Assembly (NCBI GenBank): GCA_038501625.1
Contig: JAZAYU010000001.1
Span: 6,093,457-6,157,456, forward strand
DNA from: Corbicula japonica
Lineage: Eukaryota; Mollusca; Bivalvia; Venerida; Cyrenidae
Direction of reading: 5' to 3'
DNA: 64,000 bases
A program made the translations under genes and the position numbers. Of the stretch, positions 9,604 to 24,600 are shown piece by piece. The notes below the pieces were generated by a model. That model was not told the DNA's origin. It did not search any database and worked only from the letters and a program-made list of their open reading frames with translations. How positions within the stretch are numbered: position 1 is the first letter of the stretch; each line of letters starts with the position of its first letter.

Positions 9604-12600
9604 GTATAATATTACAACCCTTTACTCCATATAAACACCTTTATTGTGTGGGTGAACAATTTAGATCCAGATTGGCTGGCACATTTGTGTTGATCTGGAT
9701 CTACACTGGTCACACATAGGATATAAGCCTTACTGTAACCATGAATGAAAGGGTTTAACAATTACATTGCACAAAATAAGTTGACCATGGATATTACCCA
9801 TGTTCCATGGAATACAGTGCTAACTATTTTATATGTGTACATCTGCATCAACACACAATTTCTGCCCTCTGAATGCAGAAAATTAAAAATATTCTGTGTA
9901 ACTTTTTAGTTATTATTATTACATGTATATGAAAGTGATCAAATTCATGTCATGATAAAATGTTTGTGAGTTACAAACCATCAGATGTTTAAAAAAAATC
10001 AGAAATGGCATTCTGCAGCTTTTCTGTTAGTGCTTCTATTTTAAAAGAAAAACTAATTGTGTGAAAAGAAAAGTTTACTAGTAAATAGCATTATAAACTA
10101 CTGTGGCATGATTAAATTTCACACAGGATTACATCTTGCTTATTTCATGCTGGGGTAATTGTGCAAATTATCCTAACAAAATTAAACCATATATCTTATT
10201 CTTTCGTTATAATATTGTCATGCAAATTTAAACCCATGTGAATAACTCATTTGTAGCTATTGCTTGAAAATTTGTTCCAGTAAAATTAATGATACCACTG
10301 TTAGATTTATAAATCAACATAAAGAAAATTAACCCTTTTCTCCATAGATACAGCTTTATTGCATGGGAGAACAGTTGTGATCCAAATCAGCCAGCACATC
10401 CATGCAATCTGATCAGGATCTTCACTCTTTGCTTTAAGATTATTTAGGTTATTTCTGACCAAGATGCATACAGTGCAGATCCACATCAGACAGCACTTTT
10501 GTGCCATATGATGAGGATCTAAACTGGTCCCACACACGTAAACATGTGTACATATGGAGTAAAGGGTTAACTAATAATACAAGATTTTTATGTGTTTTTG
10601 TTCACAGATCAGAAGTACAATACCCCTTTGAAAGTTCCGGAAGATTTTCCATTCCCTTTTGAACCATACGCCATTCAGCAAGGCTTCATGAAGGAGCTGT
10701 ATAGATGTCTAGAGCAAGGCAGAGTGGGAATATTTGAGAGTCCTACTGGCACGGTTAGATATTTTCAGTGAATGTTTGTGTCACTCTTTTGAGAAAAAGA
10801 CAATACATAGGGATCGCTTTGTCTGTCTTTTTTTCCCCACAGAACTTAACATTGCTATTTATTGATATTTCTTCATCAAACTTTCAAATTACATGACTTA
10901 TGACAACACAGTTGTGATGAAATGAACATCTTCAGGTCAAGATACATTTGTTGGTGTAATGCCCCTTTTTGATCTAACATGCTTTTCAGCTTTCTAATTA
11001 TACTTAGAGCATGAAAATGCAACAACAGGTAAATCTGATTACATTAAATTTCCCATTTTAATTGAATACCTATACAATTTCCAATTATTTGAGTATAAGT
11101 CAGGTACCCAAATTCACGAGAGAAAAACACTGCATTTCAATTGGGGAAAATTGTAAATATTATCATAGAGGTGTCTATGTGTATACGTATATGAAGATTC
11201 ACATTCCAAAGTAAAGAGGGTCATTTGTACAACTTCTAAAGGTTTTCTGTCATATTAGGTTATGTTTGTGATAAGCAACATTACCGTCATCGTCTAAATA
11301 TAAGCCGCACTCGTATATAAGACGCACCCCCCAAAACCCCGATGGAAATGGTGGAAGAAGCCTAACTCTATGTATAAGCCGCGGTCTCTTTTTCAGACCG
11401 GTTGCCATTTTGAATCGCCGGTTCCCATGTGCCTCAGCGTAGGCAACAACAGCCAGCTATACTTTTTCAGTGTAGTAGATACGCGTTTGACCCATGATAA
11501 TTATTATGTTTGACAATTTGAAGGTATAGTCATTTTAACTGAAGAGTAATATTCGAGAAAATTGGCAGGAATGACATTTGACAAAAATGTGGGAGTTTTA
11601 AATAAAATTCGAGTCGACCGTGTCATCTCAATATCTTGTCAAACATTCCATAAGAATCTCAAACATAGCATTATGCTTTCAGTTTTCAAACCTTAGTCAA
11701 GTGACATACCCTCTAAGGCAGGTGAGACCAAGCTGCCAATTAAGGGTGACACTGATTTTACCAAGGGAATCTTTAACATGTCATCTGGCTTTCACAGTTT
11801 TTCACACATTACGGTCACTGTGATTTTACCGATGCACGTTTTACTTGAAGTAATCAATCTGATATACGCGTAATTAAATAAAACGTGATCGACTCGTGGA
11901 CCCCACTTGTTCCATAAAATACGTAAAACACTGGTAAAAGCCAGTTTGCATGATTTAAATAAGTTAAAATAATTACCTTGATGATGATATCGGTTCTTAC
12001 GAAATCCGCATTTTATTTCCATTTATCTTTAATTATTACATTATAATCCGCATAATTTGAAAAACATCCGTTAACTTATAAAAACTGCATGTATCCCTTA
12101 CAAAAACACGACCATGCTGTTTATTTCGTATGGAGGCAAAAAAATCGATACCGCTGAACATCAAACGCAACTTCAAAAGACGTTGTCGGCTCAAAACAAC
12201 CATCCGTGTTTATTTCGGCTTTGCTATAAAAACGTTTGATCTACCTGGTAGTGTGCGCGTGTCATTTTAAGCTTGTGTGATGCAATAATTACTGAAATGT
12301 GATAACAGTGATAAATTAAAGATTAGGATATATTTTAAATGTTGGAATATGTTAGCGTTCGGTAAATAATAATTAGTTTACTTTGTCTTTCGTAAATGTT
12401 GCTGATAATTTACGTACCAGTAATTGTATTTGCAGTAAAGTTTGTGACAGCATTTCTAAGCAGTTGTTTGCCTGTGGCAATCATAATTATTTTCGTTCGC
12501 ACATGATTACTTCGTTGCATTGAAACGTCCCCGGATTGGAGATCATGACAAGTTGCAAACTGACGATTATTTTAATTGTAATTACCGGTACTCAAAATAA

Positions 12601-15600
12601 AAAGAAGAGTAAAAGATTTCAATAATAGTTTATTATTTAGTACATTGTTTTACCTATCAAAAAATATTTTCGAAAAAAAACGCGTAGACGTGACAATAAT
12701 TTTATCTCGTTCAGCGTCCGTATACCGGTGCGCTTGACAATTTCGCCGCGGTAAAAAAATTGGTGTTTTGAAGGCAAGGAAAAAAGTCTTGGGAACCTAA
12801 ACCTATGTATAAGCCGCACCCCCAACTTTTTTCCGCCGAATCCTGGAAAAAAAGTGCGGTTTATATTCAAACGATGATGGTACTAAAAGTAGTGGTTTTT
12901 AAAACCTTGAAATGTCTGAATAATGATAAACTTGGCATTCAAGGTTAACTGACAATAAATTGTATTTGCAGGGCAAGTCTCTAAGTTTGATATGTGGTGC
13001 TTTGCGTTGGTTGAAAAACTTCCAAGAAAGAGAGAAACAAGAATTGGAGGAAATGCTGGCAAAGTCCAACAAGGAAAATTGGTAAGCTATTCACCTTAAC
13101 CCTTTACTTCATAGAAACCCCTTTATTGTGTGAACAATATAGATCCAGATCATCTGGCACATTCATGTCATCTGATCAGGTTCTGCACTCTTCACTTTTT
13201 GATTTATGAGCTTATTTTTAGCTCGACTATTCGAAGAATATGTGGAGCTATTGTACTCACTTTGGGCGTCGGCGTCGCCGTCGGCGTCCCGCTTTGGTTA
13301 AAGTTTACGTGCAACCCACCTATATCTTAAAAACTACTATAGCTACAGCTTTTAAACTTGGCACACTTGTTCATCATCATGTCCTGAGTGTGTTTGCCAA
13401 GAACCATAACTCTAACTTTCATTTTGATCAAATTATGGCCCTTTTTTGACTTAAAATTTCAGGTTAAAGTTTGCGTGCAAGCTACTGCACAAACTCATAA
13501 CTTCAATACTACCTATACTACAGCTTTAAAACTTGGCACACTTGTTCATCATCATGTCCCGTGTGTGTATGCCAAGAACCATAACTCTAACTTTCATTTT
13601 GATCAAATTATGGCCCTTTTTCGACTTAGAATTTCAGGTTAAAGTTTGCGTGCAAGCTACTGTACAGACTCATAACTTCAATACTACTTATACTACAGCT
13701 TTGAAACATTCAACACTTGTTAATCATCATATCCCAAGTGTGTATGCCAAGAACCATAACTCTAACTTTCATTTTTATCAAATTATGCCCCTTTTTCGAC
13801 TTAGAATTTCAGGTTAAAGTTTGCGTGCAAGCTACTGTACAAACCCATAACTTCCATACTACTCATACTACAGCTTTGAAACTTTCAACACTTCTTCATC
13901 ATCATAATTCAAGTTTGTCTGCCAAGAACCATAACTCTAATTTTCATTTTGTACAAATTATGGCCCTTTTTCGACTTAGAATTTCAGGTTAAAGTTTGCG
14001 TGCAAGCTAGTTACTTTCATACTTCTTTTACTATAGCTTTGAAACTTAAGACACTTGTTTACCATCATGTTGAGTAATTGTGGGGTGGGTGGGGGCATAT
14101 ACTATACTATACTATACCATACCATACCATACCATACCATACCATACCATTACTATATTATTACTATACTATACTATGCTATTACTATACTATTACTATA
14201 CTATTACTATACTATTACTATACTTTTACTATACTATTACTATACTATTACTATTACTATACTTTTACTATACTATTACTATACTATACTATACTATACT
14301 ATACTATACTATTACTATATACTATACTATACTATACTATACTATACTATACTATACTATACTATACTATACTATACTATACTATACTATACTATACTAT
14401 ACTATACTATTACTATACTATTACTATATACTAGTACTATTACTATACTGTACTGTACTGTACTGTACTGTACTGTACTGTACTGTACTGTACTATATAC
14501 TATATACTATATACTATACTATACTATACTATACTATACTACTATACTATACTATACTATAGTATACTATATACTATATACTATACTATACTATACTATA
14601 CTAGACTATACACTACACTACACTACACTACACTACACTACACTATATACTATACGATACTATACTATACTATAGTATACTATACTATACTATAGTATAC
14701 TATACTATACTATACTATACTATACTATACTATACTATACTATATACTATACTATACTATATACTATACTATACTATACTATAGTATATACTATACTATA
14801 CTATACTATACTATAGTATATACTATACTATAGTATATACTATACTATACTATACTATACTATAGTATATACTATACTATACTATAGTATATACTATACT
14901 ATACTATACTATACTATACTATAGTATATTACTATACTATACTATACTATACTATACTATACTATACTATACTATACTATACTATAATATACTATATACT
15001 ATACTATACTATACTATACTATACTATACTATACTATACTATACTATACTATATACTATAGTATATACTATAGTATACTATACTATACTATACTATACTA
15101 TATATACTATAGTATACTATACTATACTATACTATAGTATATACTATAGTATACTATACTATACTATACTATATACTATAGTATACTATAGTATACTATA
15201 GTATACTATACTATACTATACTATACTATACTATACTATACTATACTATACTATACTATACTATACTATACTATACGTATAGTATATACTATACTATACT
15301 ATACTATACTATACTATACTATACTACACTACACTACACTACACTACACTACACTACACTACACTATACTACACTGTACTATACTATACTATACTATTAC
15401 TATTACTACACCAGCAACACCAACACCACCACCAACAACATCAACACCACAAACAACAACAACATCAACAACAACACCAACAACCAACACCACCACTACC
15501 ACCACCAACAACAACACCAACAATGACAACACCAGCAACCAGCATACCATACTGTACTACACCACGCCACACCACTATAGGTGGGCAGGGATAGTAAGTT

Positions 15601-18600
15601 GATGGGTGTGGGATCAGTGGTTTATGGGCTGGGTTGTGTAAACCCTAAAAAAATCTACAAGAATAAATTAAGTGTAATCTATTGATTTTCTAACTTGGAT
15701 TAAGAAACTTTTGTTCATGTGTGTTTGTTGGAGGCGTCATAAAGTCCTGAATCATTCCCCAGTTTAAATGAAGCCCAGTTACAATGTGCTTAATAATTCT
15801 GACTTTTCGAATAGTCGAGCTTGCAGTCGTTTCCGACTGGCTCTTGTTAACCAAATTGTGACTTATGTTGCTCCAGATCAGGGCTGAAGGTTATAAAACT
15901 GAGTTTGGAAACCAGTCTCAAATCTCAATTATCTGATTGGCTGAAATGGCGACCAGTCGCCATTTCAGCCAATCAGATGCTTGAGATTTGAGACTGGTTT
16001 CCATGCTCAGTTTTATAACCTTGGGCACAGATAACACATATGTGCCTGTTGATCTAGGTCTACATTGGTCACACATGAGATAAAATTTGGGTAAATGGAG
16101 TAAAATGTTAAACCTATCTGTTACATTTAAAAAAAAATTCCTAGATCCAAAAGTAATAAACCAAAATTATAGACCCTTTACTCCATGAAATCTCTTTTAT
16201 TACAAGACTGTTTAACCAGTGTAGAACATATCTGCTAGCACAGATGCCTGTGCCCAAGATCATAAAACTAAATCTGGAGATCAGTCTCAAATCTCAAGCA
16301 TCTGATTGGCTGAAATGGCGACCAGTCGCCATTTCAGCCAATCAGATCCTTGAGATTTGAGACTGATCTCAAAACTTAGTTATATGATCTTGGGCCCTGG
16401 TCTTGATCTACACTGGCCATCCATGTGATAAAGTGCATATCTGTGGAGTAAAGTGTTCAATGGGTATTCCAGTTTTCCATGATGGTAAATATTATTTCGA
16501 AACTTCAAATTTTAGAATCAACCATTTACTCCATAGATAAGGCTTTTATTGCATGGGCAAACAGTTTAGATCCAGATCAGCTGGCCCAAGTTTAGATCCA
16601 GATCAGCTGGCCCAAATGTGCCATCTAATCATGAACTGTTTGCTTTTAGATTCATTAGGTTTTTTTTACCAGGAAGTTTGCCATCTATTTTGGGTCTTCT
16701 TACACTTCTCATTTTAGTGTTAGATACTGCATCATACTGCATTTGTTGCTATGGTGAAACTAAGACTAGAAAGAATTTTGATGCAAAAGTTTTGTGTCTG
16801 TTGTACGGTGATATCTGGGCCAAAGATCATAAAACTAAGATTGGAGACCAGTTTCAAATCTCAAGCATCTGATTCGTTGAAATGGTGACTGGTAAACTGT
16901 TCTCCAAATTTAGTTTTATGATCTTGGGCACAGTTCTTTTGACTTCAAAAGCTCGTACATTGGTTGCATCTTAATGGAGGTTTGAGATTTGTGGATATTT
17001 TCTCTTTCCTAAAGAGATTCAAACTTGTTAATGACAGTTCCTGATTGGAAAACTTTCTTCACAGATTTATTGGCAACAAAGCATTAGTGAAGAATAAGAT
17101 ATTGAATATAATCATATACAAATAATGTATACAAACATTATAATAAAACATGTTTTATAGGATGCAGTGGAATATTTGAATTATTCAAAAAGTTTATCTC
17201 ACAGCTTTTGAAATACCTCCAAATCCCAGGCAGACATAGGTATGGAAACTCTCACTACACCTGGCTTTTGGTCCCCACTGCGCAATCTGCTCCTGTATAA
17301 TTTTAAGGTCAGTATATTGTAATCCAGAATATAAATTGTGTTTACATGGCAGAATATTTTTATTGTTTCTGTCTTTACAGTGATGCCAATAAGCCAAGCA
17401 AAGGAGTTTCAGATGGAGGTATGGTTGGTTCATTTTTGCTTTGCATTGTTTTCCTTCATAATGCCATGGAACAGGGATTCTAAAATTTCAAAATACCATT
17501 CGGCCATTGGCGCCAAAATTGACATTTCGCCGACTTCCGGTTCGCACGAACAGCGACTTCCGGTCTGCACGAACAGCAACTTCCGGTCCCCGCTTTCAGA
17601 GTATTTCACTCTCCCGACCCCCAGTCCATTTCTCTTTTCCGACATATTTTCTCGTCGGCGATATCCATATGGTTTTCGAGCTGTAAACCGAAAAATTCTT
17701 TGATCAATTTATAAGAACGGCACGCGACGTTTGAAGTTTACGGCGATCGACGTCTTTGTCGTAATACACAAGCATTCCATGCATTTAAAACGTGACGTAA
17801 TGGTTCAAAACAGTTATCTTCAGCAGTGTTCATAGCGATTGTGAAGTGGATTATTTAGTAATTAAAAATGTTTTATCTCTCGGAATTTCGGAAGGCAAGT
17901 ATTCGCTTTACATTAATATACATCGATCACACCATGTTTTGTAACACTATATTACTAGTATAGTTGTTTGAAATATTATTCTTTTCTTCACTGGATGTAG
18001 TAATTTTTGAATCTACGAACTTACAAGAGTCTGCATATGCAACATTACTCGGAGTCAGAAATAAATGTTGATTACGTAGATTTTTGTAAATTTGAAATTT
18101 ATTTGAATCGTTATATGCGTAAGTAAGCAAGCCGGTCACTCGAATTTTTTCACATTTAAGTATATATTCATTTGAGCCATTTCAAATTTGTTGTGAAATG
18201 CTAACAGTTCAAGTAAAATTCTCATGATATAAGTTTTCTTTAAATTTGATAAACAACAATTTTCGGTCGTCGGTCTTTTAGAATTATGCACATATCTGAC
18301 TAACATGTCTGTCAATAAAATGCAAACTGTTTTATGGTTTACGTTAATTAATACAACCATTTGTATTGCTATCTTAAATTCTGACGTCAAACAGCCTTTG
18401 GCTGGCGCAGTCCATTTTTGGAAATTAAATAACCTGCCTGTTGTTAAAATGAGATCGAACACATCCCGTTTCATCTATGCCGCAGGCTATTCACGGAACG
18501 TGTAGGTCGTGGTAGTCATGGTAGCAGACTTGTGAAGTCGCTAATTGACAGGTTAATAGCTGATTAGGCTGTGAAAAAATGTACATGTAGGTAATTTTTT

Positions 18601-21600
18601 AACAGTTTCATGACCGATTTTTTAAATCAATATTGAAATTTCAATCGGACATTATTCCCGAAAATCGGTCAATGACCGGCCTGCCGATAATTTTAGAATC
18701 CCTGCCATGGAATAATTCATGCAATTAGTTTTTGTGTCAGAGTAACAACAAAAGATAAGATCATTTTGTCCATGGTTAAGAATGTGGTCGCTAGATCACT
18801 GTAAATGTTGTAACCAAACTAGTGGACACATTTTTTATAAAATAATCACCAGTCTTTTCAGAATTGATAGTTTCTGTTGTTTTCATGCTTTTTATTGCAC
18901 CCACCTTATTTTATTTCCTTCTATTTTAAAAGGTGAGGAAAGAGCTTTTGCTTTTACATCTTTGAATATGTGAAAATAAAAATTTTTAATGCAAAAGTCT
19001 TTATTTTAAAGATAAAGAAACAGATCCTTGAAATTTGAAATTGGTCTCCAGTTTCAGTTTTTACGTAACAATTTGCTAAGGGTGACATATTACAATGCTT
19101 TGGATACGATGCTTTGAATTCCAGAAAAGATTAAAACCCACCCTAGCAACCAGTCTATAGTCAACATGGCAAATCTGAATGATAATGTCAGAGTGAAAAT
19201 ATTAGAAATTGCAAAAATGGCAGAGAGTGGTGATAGTAAAATAATATGATTTTTTAAATTTATTTAACGATAATTCGAACTTCTCTCCCAACACTAACAC
19301 ACAAACCCACAATACATTGTGTGATATAAGAACTGTCAGTCCTTTGGTATGACTTTGGACCCTGCCTTCTATTTCAGAGCTTGACTGGATCTCGGAGTTT
19401 AAAGTGAAACAAGAGGCAGAAGAAAAGAACCTGAAAGTGAAGGTATAGAACATTAGATAGCAGGTTAAATTCGTTCCTTAATTGAAAGTAGTGTTGCCTA
19501 TAATATACCTTACTTACAGTTTAAGGGTTAACCCTTTCCTCCATAAATACGCTTTTTTACGCATGTGCAACCAGTGTAGATCCAGATCACCTGGCACATC
19601 CATGCCATCTGATCAGGCCTGGTCACTGGTTGTATTCTAGTCAGGAATAAACTAATAAATCAAATAGCGAACAGTTCAGATCCTGGTCAGACAGCATGGA
19701 TGTGCCGGCTGACCTGGATCTACACTGTTCTCCCATGCCATAAAGGTTTTTCTATCGAGGAAAAGGTTAAAATATAGTCTATGTTATCACTTGTGTTACT
19801 TATACAAAAAATTTTATTGTTCAGAATTACATTTAATGCCCATCGTCTTTTGTACAGTCTGAATCACAATATTTAAGGGATTGTACCCAATATTGAGATT
19901 TTTGTAGACTTGGACCATCTGTGCATCTGGACTGTCTAATCGGGATCTCTTCTGTTTACTTTAGTAATTCAGTTATTAAATTTCTGTAAAACCGCTCAAT
20001 GAACAATGAATGCAATTACTCATATTGAGAAAACATTACTGGGTTAACCCTTTCCTCCATATATATGCATTTTTAAGCATGTGCAACCAGTAAAGATCAG
20101 CCGGCACATCCGTGCTGTCTGATCAGGATCTGCACTGGTCGCATTTCGATCAGAGATAACCCTAACAAATCAAAAAGTGAACAGTTTAGATCCTGATCAT
20201 ATGGCACAGATGTGCCGGCTGATCTGGATCAAAACTGTTCGCCCTTGCAATAAAGGTGTATCTATACAGGAAAGGATTAAGGGTTAATGATATGGATATA
20301 TGTACCTTTGAATATTGTTTAAGCAGATGTAATTTGAAATGTTTCATAAAAGTCCAGTGTCTGTGTTGTGGTTGTATTTCAGGAAGAGCTTGAACAGAGA
20401 TTAAAAAGGGAAGCCAAATTAACAGAATTAAAGAAATCTAAGAAAACAAATAAAAGAAAGGTATGTTAACTTTGATATAGCCCTTAATGTAGTTGTCACT
20501 TTCTTAACCCATTTAACAATTGATATGTCAAGCACGGCAGATCCATATTAGCCAGCACATGTTTCCTATATTATCAGAATCTACTGTTTACTTTTAGATT
20601 CATTAGTTTACCAGGTGCCAGCTGATCTGGATCTATGATGGTGTCACTTGTATTAAAACCCTTATGTATGGAGTACAAGGTTAAGTGCTGTAGACAACTC
20701 ATGTTATATTTGTGCCAGTATAGACCCAGATCAGCCTAAACATAAGCACAAGCATAATCAGGCTCTACACTGTTTGCCATTCAGATAAGATATTCAGGTG
20801 ATAAATTTCTGTAAAAGAACCTGTAAAAGAACAAAGAGAAACTGAAAGAAAGGTGAGTCCATCAAATTAATTGAGGAAAGGAAGCTGGTAAGAGACATAA
20901 AAATGTTTGGTTTGATGAGAAAAAAACAAGTGTAGATTCATAAGAAGATTAAAATGTCTGCTGTCTCAAGAATCAACAGTCACAACAAGTTTTGCATACA
21001 TGTACCTGTGCCCAAAATCATAAAATTAAAACTGGGGACCAGTCTCAAATCTCGGGCATCTTATTGCCTGAAATGGAGACTTTTCTGACCAGTCTCAGAT
21101 CTAAAGCATCTGTTTGGCTGAAATGGAGACTTGTCTCCATTTCAGCCAATCAGATGCTTGAGATTTGAGACCGGTCTCCAATCTTTGTTTTACTGTGTTT
21201 TTACCAGTGCTGGAAAAAGTCATCGTAATTATATCCCTGAATTTATGTATTTTAGAGAGTACAGCTTGAAGATGACTTTGATGATCTGATCAAAACAGCT
21301 CCTGCTGATATCAAAGATGCATTCAAGTTGGAACTGGAGAAAACACTTGCTGCTGACACCAGTGTAGACATGGAGGACGAGAACTTCATTCTAGATGAAT
21401 ACAACAGTGACGATGCTGGGGAAGATGAGAGCAGTGATGATGACGACTCTGAACAAATTCACTGTACCAAGGTTAGGGCTGTTCCAGGAAAAAAGGAGTA
21501 GGGGGATAGAACTGAAATTAATTAAAATTTGATGGGTGGGGGGTGGGGGTCATTCATGGAAGCAAATGTGTTGTTTGAAAATAAATATAATTGTGTTGGT

Positions 21601-24600
21601 GGTACTGAAATTTTCATGGACATTAGTCATTTTGTGTTTTAACCCAATATAAATATACACCGATTTTTAGCTTGTCATAGTTTCAAGAAAAGTACAGCAT
21701 TTAGACTTGCACCTGCATTGGCTTAGGCATTGGTTTAAGTGATGTTTATATGATTTTTGTGTCGCCTGCGATAGCAGGTAGACACATAGGGATCCTATTG
21801 TCTGGCGGCGGCTTCGTCGTCGTCGTCATCGGTGCCGTCATCCGGTAGTCCCCCAACTTTAACCTGAAACTTAATTTTGCCTATAACTTAGAAAGTACTT
21901 GTCCTATTCACTTCATACTTGGAATATATCATCAGCACGAACAATGCCATCTCTGACGACAAGAATGATAACTCCAGTTTCAATATTTTTTGAGTTATGC
22001 CCATTTCAAATGCAAAAGTAACCTGAAACTTAATGTTGCCTATAACTTTGAAAGTACTTGTCCTATTAACTTCGTACTTGGAATATATCATCAGCACGAA
22101 CATTGCCATCTGTGACGACAAGAATGATAAGTCCAATTTCAAAATTTTCTGAGTTATGCCCCTTTCAAATGCAACTTTAACATGAAACTTAATGTTGCCT
22201 ATAACTTTGAAAGTACTTCACCTATTCACTTCATACTTGGAATATATCATCAGCATGAACATTGTCATCTATGACGACAAGAATGATAACTTCAGTTTCA
22301 AAATGTTTTGAGTTATGCCCCTTTAAAATGCAACTTTAACCTGAAACTTAATGTTGCCTATAACTTTGAAAGTACTTCACCTATTCACTTCATACTTGGA
22401 ATATATCATCAGCATGAACAATGTCATCTTTGACAACAAGAATTATAACTCCAGTTTCAATAATTTTTTAGTTATGCCCCTTTCAAATGCAACTTTAACC
22501 TGAAACTTAATGTTGCCTATAACTTTGAAAGTACTTGTCCTATTCACTTCATACTTGGAATATATTATCAGCATGAACAATGCCATCTGTGACGACAAGA
22601 ATGATAACTCCAGTTTCAATATTTTATGAGTTATGTCCCTTTCAAGTGCAACTTTAACATGAAACTTAGTGTTGCCTGTAAAATGGAAAGTACTTGTTCA
22701 ATTAATTCACTTTTAAATACTTTGAATAACTCAACTGCATTTACAAACCAATTTTTGAAGATGATAACTCAGGTTTCACCATTATTTTAGTTATTCCCCT
22801 TTTAAATGCAATTTAGATGACACATGTGTTCTGTGGTGTAGTATTGAAATCAACTTAAATAAAATATTTTTATTATACATGTATATGATTAAACATAGGC
22901 CCAGATTTCAACTTTTTCCATGCAGGCGACACATGTGTTCCGCGGAACACAACATTCTAGTTTAGCAAATTAAGTGCTTTATTCCCAATTCATCAAAATA
23001 GTGTTTTTTCCCCAATGTTGGCATTATATCCAATTCACAGCATTTCAAATGGTTATTTTAAAACTGCTGGTTATTTATACCAAAAAAAAACTTAAGTATG
23101 CTGAAATATAACAAAACTTGCTATCATTCTTTTGCTTTAAGGATGTTAATGAAGGAAAATTACATTTCTGTTAATATCCCCCAATCCCTTTGAATAATTA
23201 TAGAACTGGTTCCAACTGAAAAAAAACATAGTCCATTAAATTCATTAAAAGCAAAAACTGTTAAAATTATACAAAAATCATCGAAGTTTGATTCAGGGTG
23301 GATTGTAATCTCCATGAATTGCTTTAAAAACAGAATAAACTACTATTTTTACTTTTTTTCAGTTTGTTATTTTCTCTGTCAGTTTGTTATTTTCTCTGTT
23401 TCAGATATACTTCTGCAGTAGAACTCATTCCCAGCTGTCACAGTTTGTAAGGGAGGTAATCAAATCACCATATGGGAATGATACAAGAGTTATCTCGCTT
23501 GGATCAAGACAGGTGGGTTATCAACACACATCTAATCTTATGTCACAAGGCAAAAATACTTATTAGAAACAAAAGAAATTATATAAGCAGTTCAAATAAT
23601 TAATTTGTTCTTTAGAACATATTGTAATATTTATGAAAATAGGTTTTTACATATTAGTTAAATTTCTTGAAGAATGTGTATTCTACTCACTTTTTTGTTA
23701 TATATGACCTCATAGCATACAGACAGTAATAGCTACAGCTTTCAGATATGGTACAGTGTTTTAACAATTTAGTGTTCCAAGAACCATAACTCTAACTTTT
23801 ATTTTAATCATGTTTTTTTCCTATTTTCTACTTTTAAAACAATTTTGAATTGCAAGCTCTTAACTTTTCATACACCACTAGAGCTTTGTAACTTTTATTT
23901 CTCTGATCACCTTTTCCCCAGAATTTTAATAATAATCAACACACATGTGTCTTTCTGCTAGACTCTAAATACATTTATTTGAGAATTGTTATTGTTTGAA
24001 TCCATATTATGCTGTAGTTTTTTACATGTAAAGAAATTTATACTTGATAATGAATTTTCAGAACTTGTGTGTAAATGAAGCTGTGAGAAGACTGAAATCT
24101 CTGAGTTTGATAAATGACACATGTAGGGACTTACAGAAGAAAAAAACAGGTCAGTTTATTTAACCCTTTCCTCCATAGATACACCTTTATTGCATGGGCG
24201 AACAGTTTAGATCCAGATCAGCCTGCACATCCGTGCCGTCTGATCAGGATCCAAACTTCAGGATCTACACTCGTCGCACATGTGTAAAAAGGCGTATATA
24301 GGAGGAAAGGGTTAAGATGTGGTCCACTAATATTTAATTGGTTTATTAAGTATGATTAGCATTCATTTTGAATGCATTAAGGGAAGTCCTGATTCATAAA
24401 ATATCACATGTGAGTTAAAAACAGAATGAAATGATCTTGTTTTATTTGTGCTTTATACTTAAGATTATTAAAGATATTGGACAAAAAAGATAAAACAAAT
24501 TTACGTGCAGACTAAAACTTGGTAAATGATAAAACATCTGTTAAAAATAACACTATGAATAATGAATTGACTGGCTCAGGTTGATAAACAGTCAAGTCCA

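Larger units (their letters stand above)
13096..16109. mobile_element. MITE-1 interrupted by a HINE and by MITE-2
   Basis: MITE-1 5' part 13096-13219, then the HINE 13220-15848, then MITE-1 again (CCAAATTGTGAC), then MITE-2 (15882-16027), then the MITE-1 3' end (GTCACACATG to GGAGTAAAATGTTAA). The interrupted pieces line up with the order in an intact MITE-1. Confidence 0.75.

Noticed and set aside
13130..13992. Repeated open frames with [25 protein letters not shown]
   Set aside because: They come from the 175-bp tandem core of a HINE, lack any known domain and overlap each other in shifted frames.
14055..14675. Long overlapping open frames rich in Tyr, Leu, Ile and Thr
   Set aside because: They are translations of the (ACTAT)n microsatellite; a five-base repeat without stops stays open in several frames.
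17338..17703. 121-codon frame spanning a DDX11 micro-exon and the hAT end
   Set aside because: It is in a different frame from the micro-exon and runs into transposon sequence.
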